A stretch of 64,000 bases of DNA from Noviluteimonas caseinilytica (GTDB taxonomy: Bacteria; Pseudomonadota; Gammaproteobacteria; Xanthomonadales; Xanthomonadaceae), in the NCBI RefSeq assembly GCF_018406605.1, contig NZ_AP024545.1, positions 2,542,001-2,606,000 on the forward strand, written 5' to 3'. Position 1 is the first letter of the stretch; the number at the start of each line of letters is the position of its first letter. The position numbers and the translations under genes were made by a program. Shown here one piece after another: positions 34,049 to 41,718 of the stretch. The notes under the pieces were generated by a model. That model had not been told where the DNA came from, made no database searches, and saw nothing but the letters and a program-made list of their open reading frames with translations.

Positions 34049-35335
34049 CTACAACTGCGACTTGATGGGCAGCACGAACTTCTCGTACAGCTTGTCCTTC
34101 AAGGGACGGTTCTTCCACGTTTCGTACGTGTAGCGCTGCGTCGGCTTGAGGTCCTGTTCGAACACTTCCGTCATGCGCTCGGCGAAGGCCGGGTCGTAGG
34201 CGTTGAGGCTCGCTTCGTCGTTGAGCTGGAAGCTGCGCAGGTCGAAGTTGGTGGAGCCCACCGAGACCATCAGCTTGTCCACGATCAGCATCTTGTTGTG
34301 GAACATGGTCGGTTCGTATTCGTAGATCTCGATGCCGGCCTGCAGCATCGGGCCCCAGTCGGCCTTGGACGCGTGGCGCGCGGCGTCCGAATCGGTGTTC
34401 TTGCCCGGCACCAGCACGCGGATCTTCACCCCGCGCTTGCGCGCGGCGAGGAACGCCTGCGTGATCAGCTCGTCGGGGATGAAGTACGCCGCTTCCAGGT
34501 CGATCGTCTTGTCGGCCGCGGCGATCGTCATCAGGTACATCAGGTGCATGCTCTCGCTGCCGCCGCTCGGCGAGCTGGTGAACATGTGCGCATCGATGTC
34601 GCCCACTTTCTCGAGCGCGGGGAAGTTGTCGACGCCGTTGAGCACTTCGCCCGTCGTCTTGATCCAGTTGTCGTTGAACGCGGCCTGGAACTGCGCCACC
34701 ACCGGGCCTTCGACGCGGAAGTGGATGTCGCGCCAGTGGTCCTTGTCCTGCGCGTTGCCTTGCCAGGGATCGCCGATGCCCACGCCGCCGGTGAAGCCGA
34801 TGCGCCCGTCCACGATCAGCAGCTTGCGGTGCGTGCGGTTGTTCATGCGCGCCAGGTTGTACCAGTGCAGCGGACGGTAGCGCTGGACGTTCACGCCCGC
34901 GGCCTGCATCTGCTTGAGCAGGGTCTCGTCCATGTTGTAGCTGCCGGCCCAGTCGATCGTGACGTGCACTTTCACGCCGGCCTGCGCGCGCTCCGACAGC
35001 GCGGCGGCGAACTCCTTGCCGATCTGGCCTTCCCACCAGATGTAGGTTTCGAAGCTGATCGTCTTCTTCGCGCCGCGGATGGCGTCCAGCATCGCCGGGA
35101 AGATCTCCGCGCCGTTGTTGAGGTCCTTGATGGTGTTGCCGGAGATGATCGCCGGCCCCATCAGCACGCCCATCTCGCGGCGGAACTGCGGGTCGTGCAC
35201 GGCGAAGCGGTGCTCGACCTTGCGCTCGAGTTTTTTCTCCGGCTTGGCGAAATTCAAGCCGAGGATCACGAGAAAACCGGTCACCAGGACCGTGATGACG
35301 ATCGTTGTCAGCATGCGCTTCCTGCTCCAGACCAT
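34049..35335 (-). CDS. Phospholipase-D-superfamily cardiolipin synthase-like protein
   Basis: The 428-residue protein has one N-terminal transmembrane helix (about 8-28) and two HKD catalytic motifs, HRKLLIVD and HNKMLIVD. Each is followed by the usual glycine/asparagine residues (GRIGFTGG, GSTNFD). Two HKD motifs plus an anchor fit a ClsB/ClsC-like cardiolipin synthase or phosphatidyltransferase at the inner membrane. The start at 35335 is chosen; a GTG 24 bases upstream is possible. The exact lipid substrate cannot be read from sequence. Confidence 0.9.
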   Translation of the reverse strand: MVWSRKRMLTTIVITVLVTGFLVILGLNFAKPEKKLERKVEHRFAVHDPQFRREMGVLMGPAIISGNTIKDLNNGAEIFPAMLDAIRGAKKTISFETYIWWEGQIGKEFAAALSERAQAGVKVHVTIDWAGSYNMDETLLKQMQAAGVNVQRYRPLHWYNLARMNNRTHRKLLIVDGRIGFTGGVGIGDPWQGNAQDKDHWRDIHFRVEGPVVAQFQAAFNDNWIKTTGEVLNGVDNFPALEKVGDIDAHMFTSSPSGGSESMHLMYLMTIAAADKTIDLEAAYFIPDELITQAFLAARKRGVKIRVLVPGKNTDSDAARHASKADWGPMLQAGIEIYEYEPTMFHNKMLIVDKLMVSVGSTNFDLRSFQLNDEASLNAYDPAFAERMTEVFEQDLKPTQRYTYETWKNRPLKDKLYEKFVLPIKSQL

Positions 35336-35407
35336 GGTGCCCCCACGAAGTTGCGCCACGGTACGGAAGCGGCTGCACGCCGCATGTGAATGCGCAGGCC
35401 GCGCGCG

Positions 35408-35896
35408 TCAGTAATACCAGTCGAACGCGAACACCCCGAGCATCGCGAACGCGAGCCCCAGCTTCAGCACCACCGCGAGCACGATGCCCAGCCACGTGCC
35501 GAAGCCGACCTTCGTCGCCTGCGGCAGGTCGCGGCCGTGCAGCAGTTCGCCGATCAGCGCGCCGGCGAACGGTCCGATGAACAACCCGAACGGCGGGAAC
35601 ACGAACAGGCCCGCGAACGTGCCGAGGATCGCGCCGATGATCGCCTTGCGACTCGCGCCGACCCGCTTGGCCCCGTGCGCCGTGGCCCAGAAGTCGATCG
35701 CGAACGACAGGGCCGTCATCAGGCCGAGGATCACGAGCGCGACCGGCCCGACTTGCTGGAAGCCCCCGGCCCACGCCGCCAGCAGCATCCCGGCGAACAC
35801 CAGCGGCAAGCCGGGCAGGGCGGGAAGCACCACGCCGACCAGGCCGACGATCACGAGCAGGGCGGCGAGGCCGTAAAGCAGGGTTTGCGGGGGCAT
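35408..35896 (-). CDS. DUF456-family membrane protein
   Basis: The 162-residue protein has four to five hydrophobic segments and the family pattern GVVLPALPGLPLVFAGMLLA, ATAHGAKRVGASRKAIIGAI and GPFAGALIGELL. DUF456 proteins are widespread, and their glycine-rich helices suggest a membrane role, but function is unknown. The start at 35896 begins with the first helix; an ATG 39 bases upstream would add 13 Pro/Asn-rich residues. Confidence 0.88.
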   Translation of the reverse strand: MPPQTLLYGLAALLVIVGLVGVVLPALPGLPLVFAGMLLAAWAGGFQQVGPVALVILGLMTALSFAIDFWATAHGAKRVGASRKAIIGAILGTFAGLFVFPPFGLFIGPFAGALIGELLHGRDLPQATKVGFGTWLGIVLAVVLKLGLAFAMLGVFAFDWYY

Positions 35897-36026
35897 GCGA
35901 AGGGCCTCTGGCAGGGGGTTGGGGGGCGCATTCATGCCCGTTGCATTTTCACGGACCCGGGCGTACGGTGCGGCCGTTTCGCCGGGGTCCCGGCGGAGCA
36001 GCCACCGTACCGAGGGAGCGCCACCG

Positions 36027-36236
36027 ATGTCGAACCGCGAAACCGGGACCGTCAAATGGTTCAACGATGCGAAGGGCTTCGGCTTCATCAGCCGCGAGAG
36101 CGGCGATGACGTCTTCGTCCACTTCCGCGCCATCCAGACCCAGGGCTTCAAGAGCCTGAAGGAAGGACAGCAGGTCACTTTCATCGTCGTGCAGGGCCAG
36201 AAGGGACTGCAGGCGGACCAGGTGCAACCGGTCTGA
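36027..36236 (+). CDS. Cold-shock protein (CspA family)
   Basis: The 69-residue OB-fold protein has RNP1 (KGFGFI) and RNP2 (VFVHF) nucleic-acid-binding motifs. It binds single-stranded RNA or DNA and acts as an RNA chaperone. A GAGGGAG ribosome site lies before the ATG at 36027, and a strong terminator follows 20 bases after the stop. The gene stands alone, with about 130 bases to the divergent DUF456 gene as its promoter and leader region. Confidence 0.97.
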   Translation: MSNRETGTVKWFNDAKGFGFISRESGDDVFVHFRAIQTQGFKSLKEGQQVTFIVVQGQKGLQADQVQPV

Positions 36237-36257
36237 CGCGCCCGCATCGTCGTGCAT

Positions 36258-36288
36258 GAAAAAACCCGGCCCATCGGCCGGGTTTTTT
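36258..36288. terminator. Bidirectional terminator
   Basis: aaaaaacccggcc / ggccgggtttttt with a catc loop has A- and T-runs on both sides. It serves the cold-shock gene (+) and the aspzincin gene (-). Confidence 0.93.
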
Positions 36289-36301
36289 CTTTCCATCGCG
36301 A

Positions 36302-37390
36302 TCAGTTCTGGTGCGGGTTGTTTTCCGCGAAGTACTCGTGGCTGTCGGCGTTGTCGAGCGCGGAGTCCGGATCGGAGAGCGCCAGGCTCTTCGCACCCGA
36401 TTGCCCGTACACGTGGTCGTCGGTGCCGGCGGTGACGTTGAAGTGGCTGGTTTCGTGGATCAGCGTGCCGGCCTTGGAATCGGTACCGGTCAGCGGTGCC
36501 GACCAGAACGCGCGGCAGACGAAGATCTCGTACGGCCGGGTCGGATACACGTAGGCGTAGTAGCTCTGGTTGCAGCCGCAGTTGATCTTGATCTGGCCAC
36601 CGCTCTGGTCGAGCGCGGCGTCGATCGAGGTGAAGTGCGACTTGGCGGTGTTGTAGCGCGTGCTCGTGTACGCGCCGAACCACGTCGTGTAGCGCGGACC
36701 GACGGTGCCGGTGTTGAGGTAACCCTTGGCGTTCTCGGAATACACGCGCGCCTGCACGACCGCATCGCCCGCGCCGGTGATCTGCGTGCTGCTGCAGCCT
36801 ACGAAGCTCACGCCGTTGACGACCGTCGTGCCGCCGCCGCCGGGCTTGCCCTTCGCAGCGTTGGTGTTCTTGCCGAGGCGATCGCCGCCATCGATCCACA
36901 TCCGCACCGGCACCGACTTGGCGATCATCGGCGCGCCGGACCCTTGGCGCAGCATTTCGCCCGTCGACAACGATGCGTGCTGCAGCGGCGAGTCGAACGC
37001 GACGGTGTAGTCGCCGCTGGCGCTCAGGTCGTACGCATCGCCGAGGTCGACGCGCGCGGTGCGCGTTTCGCCGGCGCGCAGGATCGCGAAGTCCGCCGAC
37101 GACGGCAGCGCGCGCTTCACCAGCGGGCCTTCGTACTGGACGGGCTTGCCGTCGCGCGACACCGAGAACAGCTTGGATTCGGCCAGCGCTGACGGCAGTT
37201 CCCACGCGGGAACGCGCACGGTGTGGCGGCTGGTGTTGGTGACGGCGACTTCGAACACACCGTTGCCGAGGCCGACCAGGCTCACCTGCAAGGGATTGGT
37301 GCGGGCCGACGGCGGCGCGGCGACGGCGGCGGCGATGGCGCCGGCGAGGATCGCGGTGGCCGCGACGGTATGGCGGACGGACAGAGTCAT
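36302..37390 (-). CDS. Secreted M35-type metallopeptidase (aspzincin)
   Basis: The 362-residue protein has a signal peptide (to about residue 25) and a beta-rich N-terminal domain (about 30-165). The aspzincin catalytic domain carries HETSH (312-316) and GTDDHVYG (322-329), where Asp325 is the third zinc ligand. The family includes deuterolysin and peptidyl-Lys metalloendopeptidases. The cysteines in the domain (199, 271, 273, 292) probably form disulfides, which fits export. The N-terminal domain probably acts as a pro-region or inhibitor (inference). Secreted proteases of this kind suit a predatory or lytic life style. A GGGGG-type ribosome site precedes the ATG. Confidence 0.93.
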   Translation of the reverse strand: MTLSVRHTVAATAILAGAIAAAVAAPPSARTNPLQVSLVGLGNGVFEVAVTNTSRHTVRVPAWELPSALAESKLFSVSRDGKPVQYEGPLVKRALPSSADFAILRAGETRTARVDLGDAYDLSASGDYTVAFDSPLQHASLSTGEMLRQGSGAPMIAKSVPVRMWIDGGDRLGKNTNAAKGKPGGGGTTVVNGVSFVGCSSTQITGAGDAVVQARVYSENAKGYLNTGTVGPRYTTWFGAYTSTRYNTAKSHFTSIDAALDQSGGQIKINCGCNQSYYAYVYPTRPYEIFVCRAFWSAPLTGTDSKAGTLIHETSHFNVTAGTDDHVYGQSGAKSLALSDPDSALDNADSHEYFAENNPHQN

Positions 37391-37590
37391 TGGAACCCCC
37401 GAACAGTGGAAAGGGACGCCCGTGGCGGGCAAAGGGAACTGCGGGTGGGGACTGCTGGTTGTGTCTTGCAATGGACCCGCCGGGGGGCGGGTGTCCCCGA
37501 CCTTAGTCCCCGCCGACCCGCGCCGCACCTTGCGGCGCAGCACGCCCGGCCGCTTGTGCCCGCGCGCGCGTGACGGGAGCGCCAACGCAG

Positions 37591-37614
37591 AAGGCCGCCC
37601 GGGCGGGCGGCCTT
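37591..37614 (-). terminator. Hairpin past the glycine-zipper lipoprotein gene
   Basis: The G/C-rich stem aaggccgccc / gggcggcctt lies downstream of the gene ending at 37662. Only short T-stretches follow on the minus strand, so its strength is uncertain. The rest of 37391-37661 holds the aspzincin upstream region and no visible gene. Confidence 0.5.
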
Positions 37615-37661
37615 CCGGAGGCGTCGAATGGTCGGCGCCGGGTGGTTGTCGGTTGCGCGGA

Positions 37662-38135
37662 TCAGCGCGTCCAGACCTGGCCGTTGTAGACGCGCACGTA
37701 GCTGCCTTCGCGGATGCTGCCGATGTCGGCCTGGTTGATCGAGACGTTCTGGCCGTTGTCCATGCGCACGTAGACGACGTAGTTGTTCGCCTTGTTCTGC
37801 ATGTTCTTCTGGATCGCGTTGCCGGCCACGGCACCGGCGACGGCGCCCGCGACGGTCGCGGTGTTCTGCTTGCCCTTGCTTTCATCGTTGGTGAGCGCGC
37901 GGCCCGCGGCGGCGCCGACGACGCCACCCAGCACCGCGCCCGTGGCGCCACTGGTCTGGCCCGTGCCGCCCACCGCATCGATGCGCGTCACGGTGCCGCA
38001 GTCGTAGCAGGTGGCGCTGTTCGACGGCGGATAGGTGTTCGGCGCCGGCGAACCGGAGTAGCTGGGCGAGGTGGAAGCGCAGCCGGCGAGGGCGAGCGAA
38101 GCGATGGTCGCGGCGCTGATCAGACGAATGTTCAT
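37662..38135 (-). CDS. Glycine-zipper outer-membrane lipoprotein (SlyB/PcP-like)
   Basis: The 157-residue protein has a lipobox (LALAGC, Cys19) and then a glycine-zipper 2TM domain (about 60-115: GAVLGGVVGAAAGRAL, AGAVAGAVAGNAIQ). A C-terminal SH3-like stretch follows (VYVRMDNGQNVSINQADIG). Such lipoproteins span or line the outer membrane and often respond to envelope stress or magnesium. CYDCG (Cys43, Cys46) is an unusual small cysteine pair just after the lipoprotein linker. It is preceded by its own promoter region. Confidence 0.9.
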   Translation of the reverse strand: MNIRLISAATIASLALAGCASTSPSYSGSPAPNTYPPSNSATCYDCGTVTRIDAVGGTGQTSGATGAVLGGVVGAAAGRALTNDESKGKQNTATVAGAVAGAVAGNAIQKNMQNKANNYVVYVRMDNGQNVSINQADIGSIREGSYVRVYNGQVWTR

Positions 38136-38238
38136 TGCGTGGCTCCTGGAGGGGTCACTGTTGAGGACGACCCGACGCTAGGGGCGCAGCGGTGAACGAC
38201 GCGTAGATCGCAAGGCTGTGTGTCAGACGCCATTCAGA

Positions 38239-38266
38239 CGCAACGCGCGGTTCAACGCGCGTTGCG
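38239..38266. repeat. Perfect 11-base inverted repeat
   Basis: cgcaacgcgcg and cgcgcgttgcg are separated by gttcaa. They lie 27 bases past the stop of the cytochrome gene and upstream of the glycine-zipper gene. The hairpin could end transcription without a T-run or be an operator. Confidence 0.6.
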
Positions 38267-38292
38267 GAATGTCACCGTGTCTTCGCGCGCGC

Positions 38293-38709
38293 TTAGTTGC
38301 GGAAGTCCTGGTGGCAGGCCTTGCAGGAGTCGTCGATGTTCTTCACGACGGCGACCAGGCCTTCGCAATTGAGCGGCGGATTGGCGCGCGCGGTGTCGAG
38401 CGTCGCGCGGAAGTTGCTCGCGGCCTTGGCGAAGCGCGCGTCGTCCTTCAGGTCGGGGAACGCCGACTCCAGGTCGCTCGCGGTGGTGCGCAGCGCGGAC
38501 AGGTGCGGGAGGGTGTCGGTGGCGTTGCAGCGATTGGCCTGCACGTCGTCGCGCAGTTGCTTGAAGTGGTAGCCCTGCACGTGCATCAGCGCTTCGGGGA
38601 AGGGATCCTGCCGCGCCTGCCAGGCACGCATGCCCATGACGGTGGCCACCACGCCGACCACCAGGCCGATGGCGAAAAGGAAGAAGTACCGCGCACCCGT
38701 GCCTGCCAT
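38293..38709 (-). CDS. Membrane-anchored c-type cytochrome, cytochrome c'-like
   Basis: The 138-residue protein has an N-terminal signal anchor (about 8-28). Its heme-binding motif CKACH lies at the very C-terminus (Cys129, Cys132, His133). The C-terminal placement and helical pattern fit class II cytochromes (c' family). The preceding helices lack a clear methionine ligand, so the heme is probably high-spin. The role may be in nitric oxide or electron handling (inference). GGAGGG lies before the ATG. Confidence 0.85.
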   Translation of the reverse strand: MAGTGARYFFLFAIGLVVGVVATVMGMRAWQARQDPFPEALMHVQGYHFKQLRDDVQANRCNATDTLPHLSALRTTASDLESAFPDLKDDARFAKAASNFRATLDTARANPPLNCEGLVAVVKNIDDSCKACHQDFRN

Positions 38710-38747
38710 GTCGAATCCCTCCGGTCGAATGGCCCGCACCTTACCAA

Positions 38748-38753
38748 TAGAAT
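38748..38753 (+). promoter_or_regulatory. -10 box (TAGAAT) directly before tcdA
   Basis: TAGAAT ends 8 bases before the ATG at 38762, which suggests a leaderless transcript. No ribosome site is visible. Confidence 0.45.
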
Positions 38754-38761
38754 GCGTGCGC

Positions 38762-39607
38762 ATGCGACACGACCTCAGGGAACGCTTCGCCGGGATCGAC
38801 CGGCTCTATGGCCGCGGCACGGTCGAAACCCTCGACCGGCGCCGCGTGGCCATCGTCGGGCTGGGCGGCGTGGGGGCGTGGGCGGCCGAGGCCCTGGCGC
38901 GCACCGGGGTGGGGCACCTGACCCTGATCGACGCCGACGACCTGTGCCTGTCCAACACCAACCGCCAGCTGCCGGCCATCGCCGGGCAGTACGGGCGCAA
39001 CAAGGCCGAGGCGATGGCCGAGCGCTGCCGCGCGATCCATCCGCAGATCGACGTGGATCCGGTGCAGCACTTCCTGACGACGTCCAACCTCGAGTCGCTG
39101 CTGGACCGCAACTTCGATCTGGTGCTGGATGCCTGCGACAGCTTCCGCACGAAAGTGGTCTCGATCGCGTGGTGCCGCCGCCGCAAGCTGCCGATGGTGA
39201 CGGTGGGCTCCGCGGGCGGGCGCACCGATCCGACGCAAGTGCGCGTGCGCGACCTGTCGCGCACCGAACACGATGCGATGCTGTCGCTGATCCGCAAGAA
39301 GCTGCGCAGCGAATTCAATTTCCCGCGCAGCCCCGACCGCTATTTCGGCGTGTCGGCGATCTATTCGCTGGAGAACGTGCGCTATCCACAGGCCGACGGC
39401 AGCGTGTGTGGCGTGCGGCCGGCGATGGATAAAGATGCCGCGCTGAAACTCGATTGCGGTGCGGGGCTCGGTGCGGCGACGCATGTCACCGGCGCGTTCG
39501 CGTTCGCGGCGGTGGGGCGCGCGATCGAGTTGTTGCTCAAGCCGCGGAAGGATGCGCCGGAAGCGAAAACAGACGCTCCGCATTCCGCGTCGTCGCCTGC
39601 GCAATGA
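38762..39607 (+). CDS. tcdA: tRNA threonylcarbamoyladenosine dehydratase
   Basis: The 281-residue E1-like enzyme has the ATP-binding motif GLGGVGAWAAEALARTG. The family-specific stretches are DADDLCLSNTNRQ, DACDSFRTK and GSAGGRTDPTQVRVRDLS. It cyclises threonylcarbamoyl-adenosine at position 37 of ANN-reading tRNAs, using ATP. The gene usually works with a CsdA/CsdE sulfur relay, not seen in this window. Its 3' end overlaps the 3' end of the convergent tatD gene by 71 bases. Confidence 0.94.
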   Translation: MRHDLRERFAGIDRLYGRGTVETLDRRRVAIVGLGGVGAWAAEALARTGVGHLTLIDADDLCLSNTNRQLPAIAGQYGRNKAEAMAERCRAIHPQIDVDPVQHFLTTSNLESLLDRNFDLVLDACDSFRTKVVSIAWCRRRKLPMVTVGSAGGRTDPTQVRVRDLSRTEHDAMLSLIRKKLRSEFNFPRSPDRYFGVSAIYSLENVRYPQADGSVCGVRPAMDKDAALKLDCGAGLGAATHVTGAFAFAAVGRAIELLLKPRKDAPEAKTDAPHSASSPAQ

Positions 39608-40316
39608 CGTCGGGGGCTTCGCCCCGCAATTCCGCGATCACCTTAAGCACGCGCAGGATGCGCGCGGGTTCGTTGCGCTGGCCGCGATGGTCGGCGTCGG
39701 GCTGGTCGGGCGCGTCGGTTTCGAGCAGCAGCGTGTCGAGCGGGACGTTCGCGGCGACGCGGCGCACCTTGTTCGCGCGTTCGTAGGTCACCGGGCCGCC
39801 GATACCGACCAGGAAACCCAGGTCCGCCAACTGGCGCGCCTGTTCCACGCTGCCGGGATAGCTGTGGATGACGCCGCGCAGCTTGCCGACCTTCTTGATG
39901 GCGACCATCACCGCATCGAGTGCGCGCCGTGCGTGCACGACGACGGGCAGGTCGAAGTCGCGCGCCAGGTGCAGTTGCGCTTCGAAATACTTCGACTGCG
40001 TATCGGGATCCAGGCCTTCGACGTAGTAATCCAGCCCGCATTCGCCGACGGCGACGGGGCGTTCGCGTTCGATCCAGTCGCGCAGTTCGCGCAGGTGCGC
40101 GTCGCGATGGCGTTCGATCAGCAGCGGATGCAGGCCGTAGGCGGGGAACAGGCCCGCGTCGCGTGCGCACGCCTCGCGCAGGGCAGGCCACGTCGCGGCT
40201 TCGATCGCGGGCACGATCTGCCGCGTGACGCCCGCGGCGCGCGCGCGTGCGATGACCGCATCGCGGTCGGCGTCGAACTCGGGGACGTCGAGGTGGCAGT
40301 GCGTGTCGACCAGCAT
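39537..40316 (-). CDS. tatD: TatD-family metal-dependent hydrolase
   Basis: The 259-residue TIM-barrel hydrolase has the metal ligands His6 and His8 (DTHCHLD), Glu in AVGECGLDYY, His in VVVHARRA, His in VIHSYPGS and Asp in LLETDAP. TatD-type enzymes are DNases and exonucleases linked to DNA repair and turnover. It is read toward tcdA, with a 71-base tail-to-tail overlap, and is the downstream gene of a pair with the small DUF6116 gene 4 bases upstream. Confidence 0.92.
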   Translation of the reverse strand: MLVDTHCHLDVPEFDADRDAVIARARAAGVTRQIVPAIEAATWPALREACARDAGLFPAYGLHPLLIERHRDAHLRELRDWIERERPVAVGECGLDYYVEGLDPDTQSKYFEAQLHLARDFDLPVVVHARRALDAVMVAIKKVGKLRGVIHSYPGSVEQARQLADLGFLVGIGGPVTYERANKVRRVAANVPLDTLLLETDAPDQPDADHRGQRNEPARILRVLKVIAELRGEAPDVIAQATTRNAERLFSLPAHPSAA

Positions 40317-40320
40317 CGGA

Positions 40321-40539
40321 TCAGCGGCGATCGTCCTTGTCGATGACGTCGGGACCCTTGCGCTTCTTCAGGTTGGCCAGCAGCAAGGTGCCCAGGCCGA
40401 GGAGGATTTCATCGGCGAAGGGAATGATGTCCGGCACCAGCGTGTCGACGATGAACAACCCGGCGGCCAGCAGGAACAGGCGCGGATAGCTCAACTTCGA
40501 CACGTAGCGCATCACGGGCGCGAGGAGCGGGTTGGCCAT
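40321..40539 (-). CDS. Small membrane protein, DUF6116 family
   Basis: The 72-residue protein has a two-helix pattern (LFLLAAGLFIVDTLVPDIIPF, then ADEILLGLGTLLLANL) and a charged tail (KKRKGPDVIDKDDRR). I assign it to DUF6116, a small family of Xanthomonadaceae and relatives, from the MANPLLAPV start and the VPDIIPFADE core. Function is unknown. It lies 4 bases before tatD on the same strand. Confidence 0.78.
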   Translation of the reverse strand: MANPLLAPVMRYVSKLSYPRLFLLAAGLFIVDTLVPDIIPFADEILLGLGTLLLANLKKRKGPDVIDKDDRR

Positions 40540-40733
40540 CGGGCTTGTTTCCCATGCGACGAATGGACGAACGCTAGCACGCACCTCGTGTATTCGTGGC
40601 CCCATTCACGGTTTGGTAAATATTGCGTAAAGAAAAGAGGGTTTCGTTCAGCCGCACAGTGGTGGAATCGCGCCGCACCCAGCAATGCACCGCCGGGAAT
40701 GGACTGAAACCCCAGGAGCCCAGGAGGCCCCAG

Positions 40734-41561
40734 ATGAAGAACAACACCCTCGCCATTGCCCTGGCCGCGCTGCTCGTGGGTGGCGTCGCCACTGCGGCCT
40801 TCATGAACAATCGTTCGTCGCAGCCGGCCAACGCCGACATCGCAACGCCGCCGGCGTCGCTGGCGACCGATGCCTCCATCGCCGGCGCCGACATGGCCGC
40901 CAACGATTCCGCGATCCCGGCCTCGGGCCGCGTCGAATACGCGGACGTCGTCAACGTCAAGCCGATCACCAAGAAGGAAGCGCTGTATGCGCAGGTCATC
41001 GGCACCGAACCGGTCCGCGAAACCAGCACCACCTCCTCGCCGCGTGAAGTCTGCAACGACGTCGTCGTGCAGGAACGCGCGCCGGAACGCGACGGCAACG
41101 TCGGCGGCACCGTGGTCGGTGCGGTCGTCGGTGGCCTGCTCGGCAACCAGGTCGGCAGCGGCAACGGCAAGAAGGCCGCCACCGTCGCCGGTGCGGTCGC
41201 CGGTGGCTTCGCCGGTCGCGAGATCGACAAGCGCCACGTCGGTGGCCAGGTCGTGGACAAGACCGAGCGCCAGTGCCACACCGAAACCTCGACCTCGCAG
41301 TCCTCGCGCACCGTCGCCTACAACGTGACCTACCGCAATCCGGACGGCACCACGGGCACGATGCGCACGGGCGACAAGCCGGGCAGCCGCATCAACCTCG
41401 GCAGCGAGAGCAAGACGGTCGGCTATGACGTCACCTACCGCTACGACGGCGCCGAACACACCATCCGCATGGACGACAAGCCGGGCGACCGCCTGCCGGT
41501 CATCGATGGCCAGGTCGTCACCCAGGTGGCCGCGGCCGCCGGTTCCAACGACAACGGTTGA
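40734..41561 (+). CDS. Glycine-zipper envelope protein
   Basis: The 275-residue protein has a signal or anchor segment (ALAALLVGGVATAAFM) and a low-complexity linker. A glycine-zipper 2TM domain follows (about 120-165: GGTVVGAVVGGLLGNQ, AGAVAGGFAGREID). The C-terminal beta region has repeated phrases (YNVTYRNPDG..TG and YDVTYRYDG..EH). A Cys pair (CNDVV; RQCHTE) brackets the zipper. It resembles Rick_17kDa / SlyB-type outer-membrane proteins. AGGAGG is the ribosome site, and a strong terminator follows the stop. The 194 bases before it contain an AT-rich promoter-like stretch (ggtaaatattgcgtaaag). Confidence 0.85.
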   Translation: MKNNTLAIALAALLVGGVATAAFMNNRSSQPANADIATPPASLATDASIAGADMAANDSAIPASGRVEYADVVNVKPITKKEALYAQVIGTEPVRETSTTSSPREVCNDVVVQERAPERDGNVGGTVVGAVVGGLLGNQVGSGNGKKAATVAGAVAGGFAGREIDKRHVGGQVVDKTERQCHTETSTSQSSRTVAYNVTYRNPDGTTGTMRTGDKPGSRINLGSESKTVGYDVTYRYDGAEHTIRMDDKPGDRLPVIDGQVVTQVAAAAGSNDNG

Positions 41562-41596
41562 TCCACGCGCGAGCGCAATCGCGTGCTTTTCCCCGA

Positions 41597-41625
41597 GGGG
41601 CCGGTCCAACCGGCCCCTTTTTTTT
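41597..41625 (+). terminator. Rho-independent terminator
   Basis: The stem ggggccggt / accggcccc has a short loop and is followed by eight T. It ends the glycine-zipper gene. Confidence 0.95.
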
Positions 41626-41681
41626 GCCCGCCTCGCGCAAGTAACCGGTTACGCGGGGTGCCGCCGCCGGGACGCCCCTCG

Positions 41682-41687
41682 TACAAT
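41682..41687 (+). promoter_or_regulatory. -10 box (TACAAT) of the gcdH operon
   Basis: TACAAT is followed by gcgcgg. The ATG is at 41719, so a leader of about 25 bases is expected. No good -35 is seen 17 bases upstream. Confidence 0.5.
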
Positions 41688-41718
41688 GCGCGGCTTCCGC
41701 CGCTCCGAGCTGTCCCCC

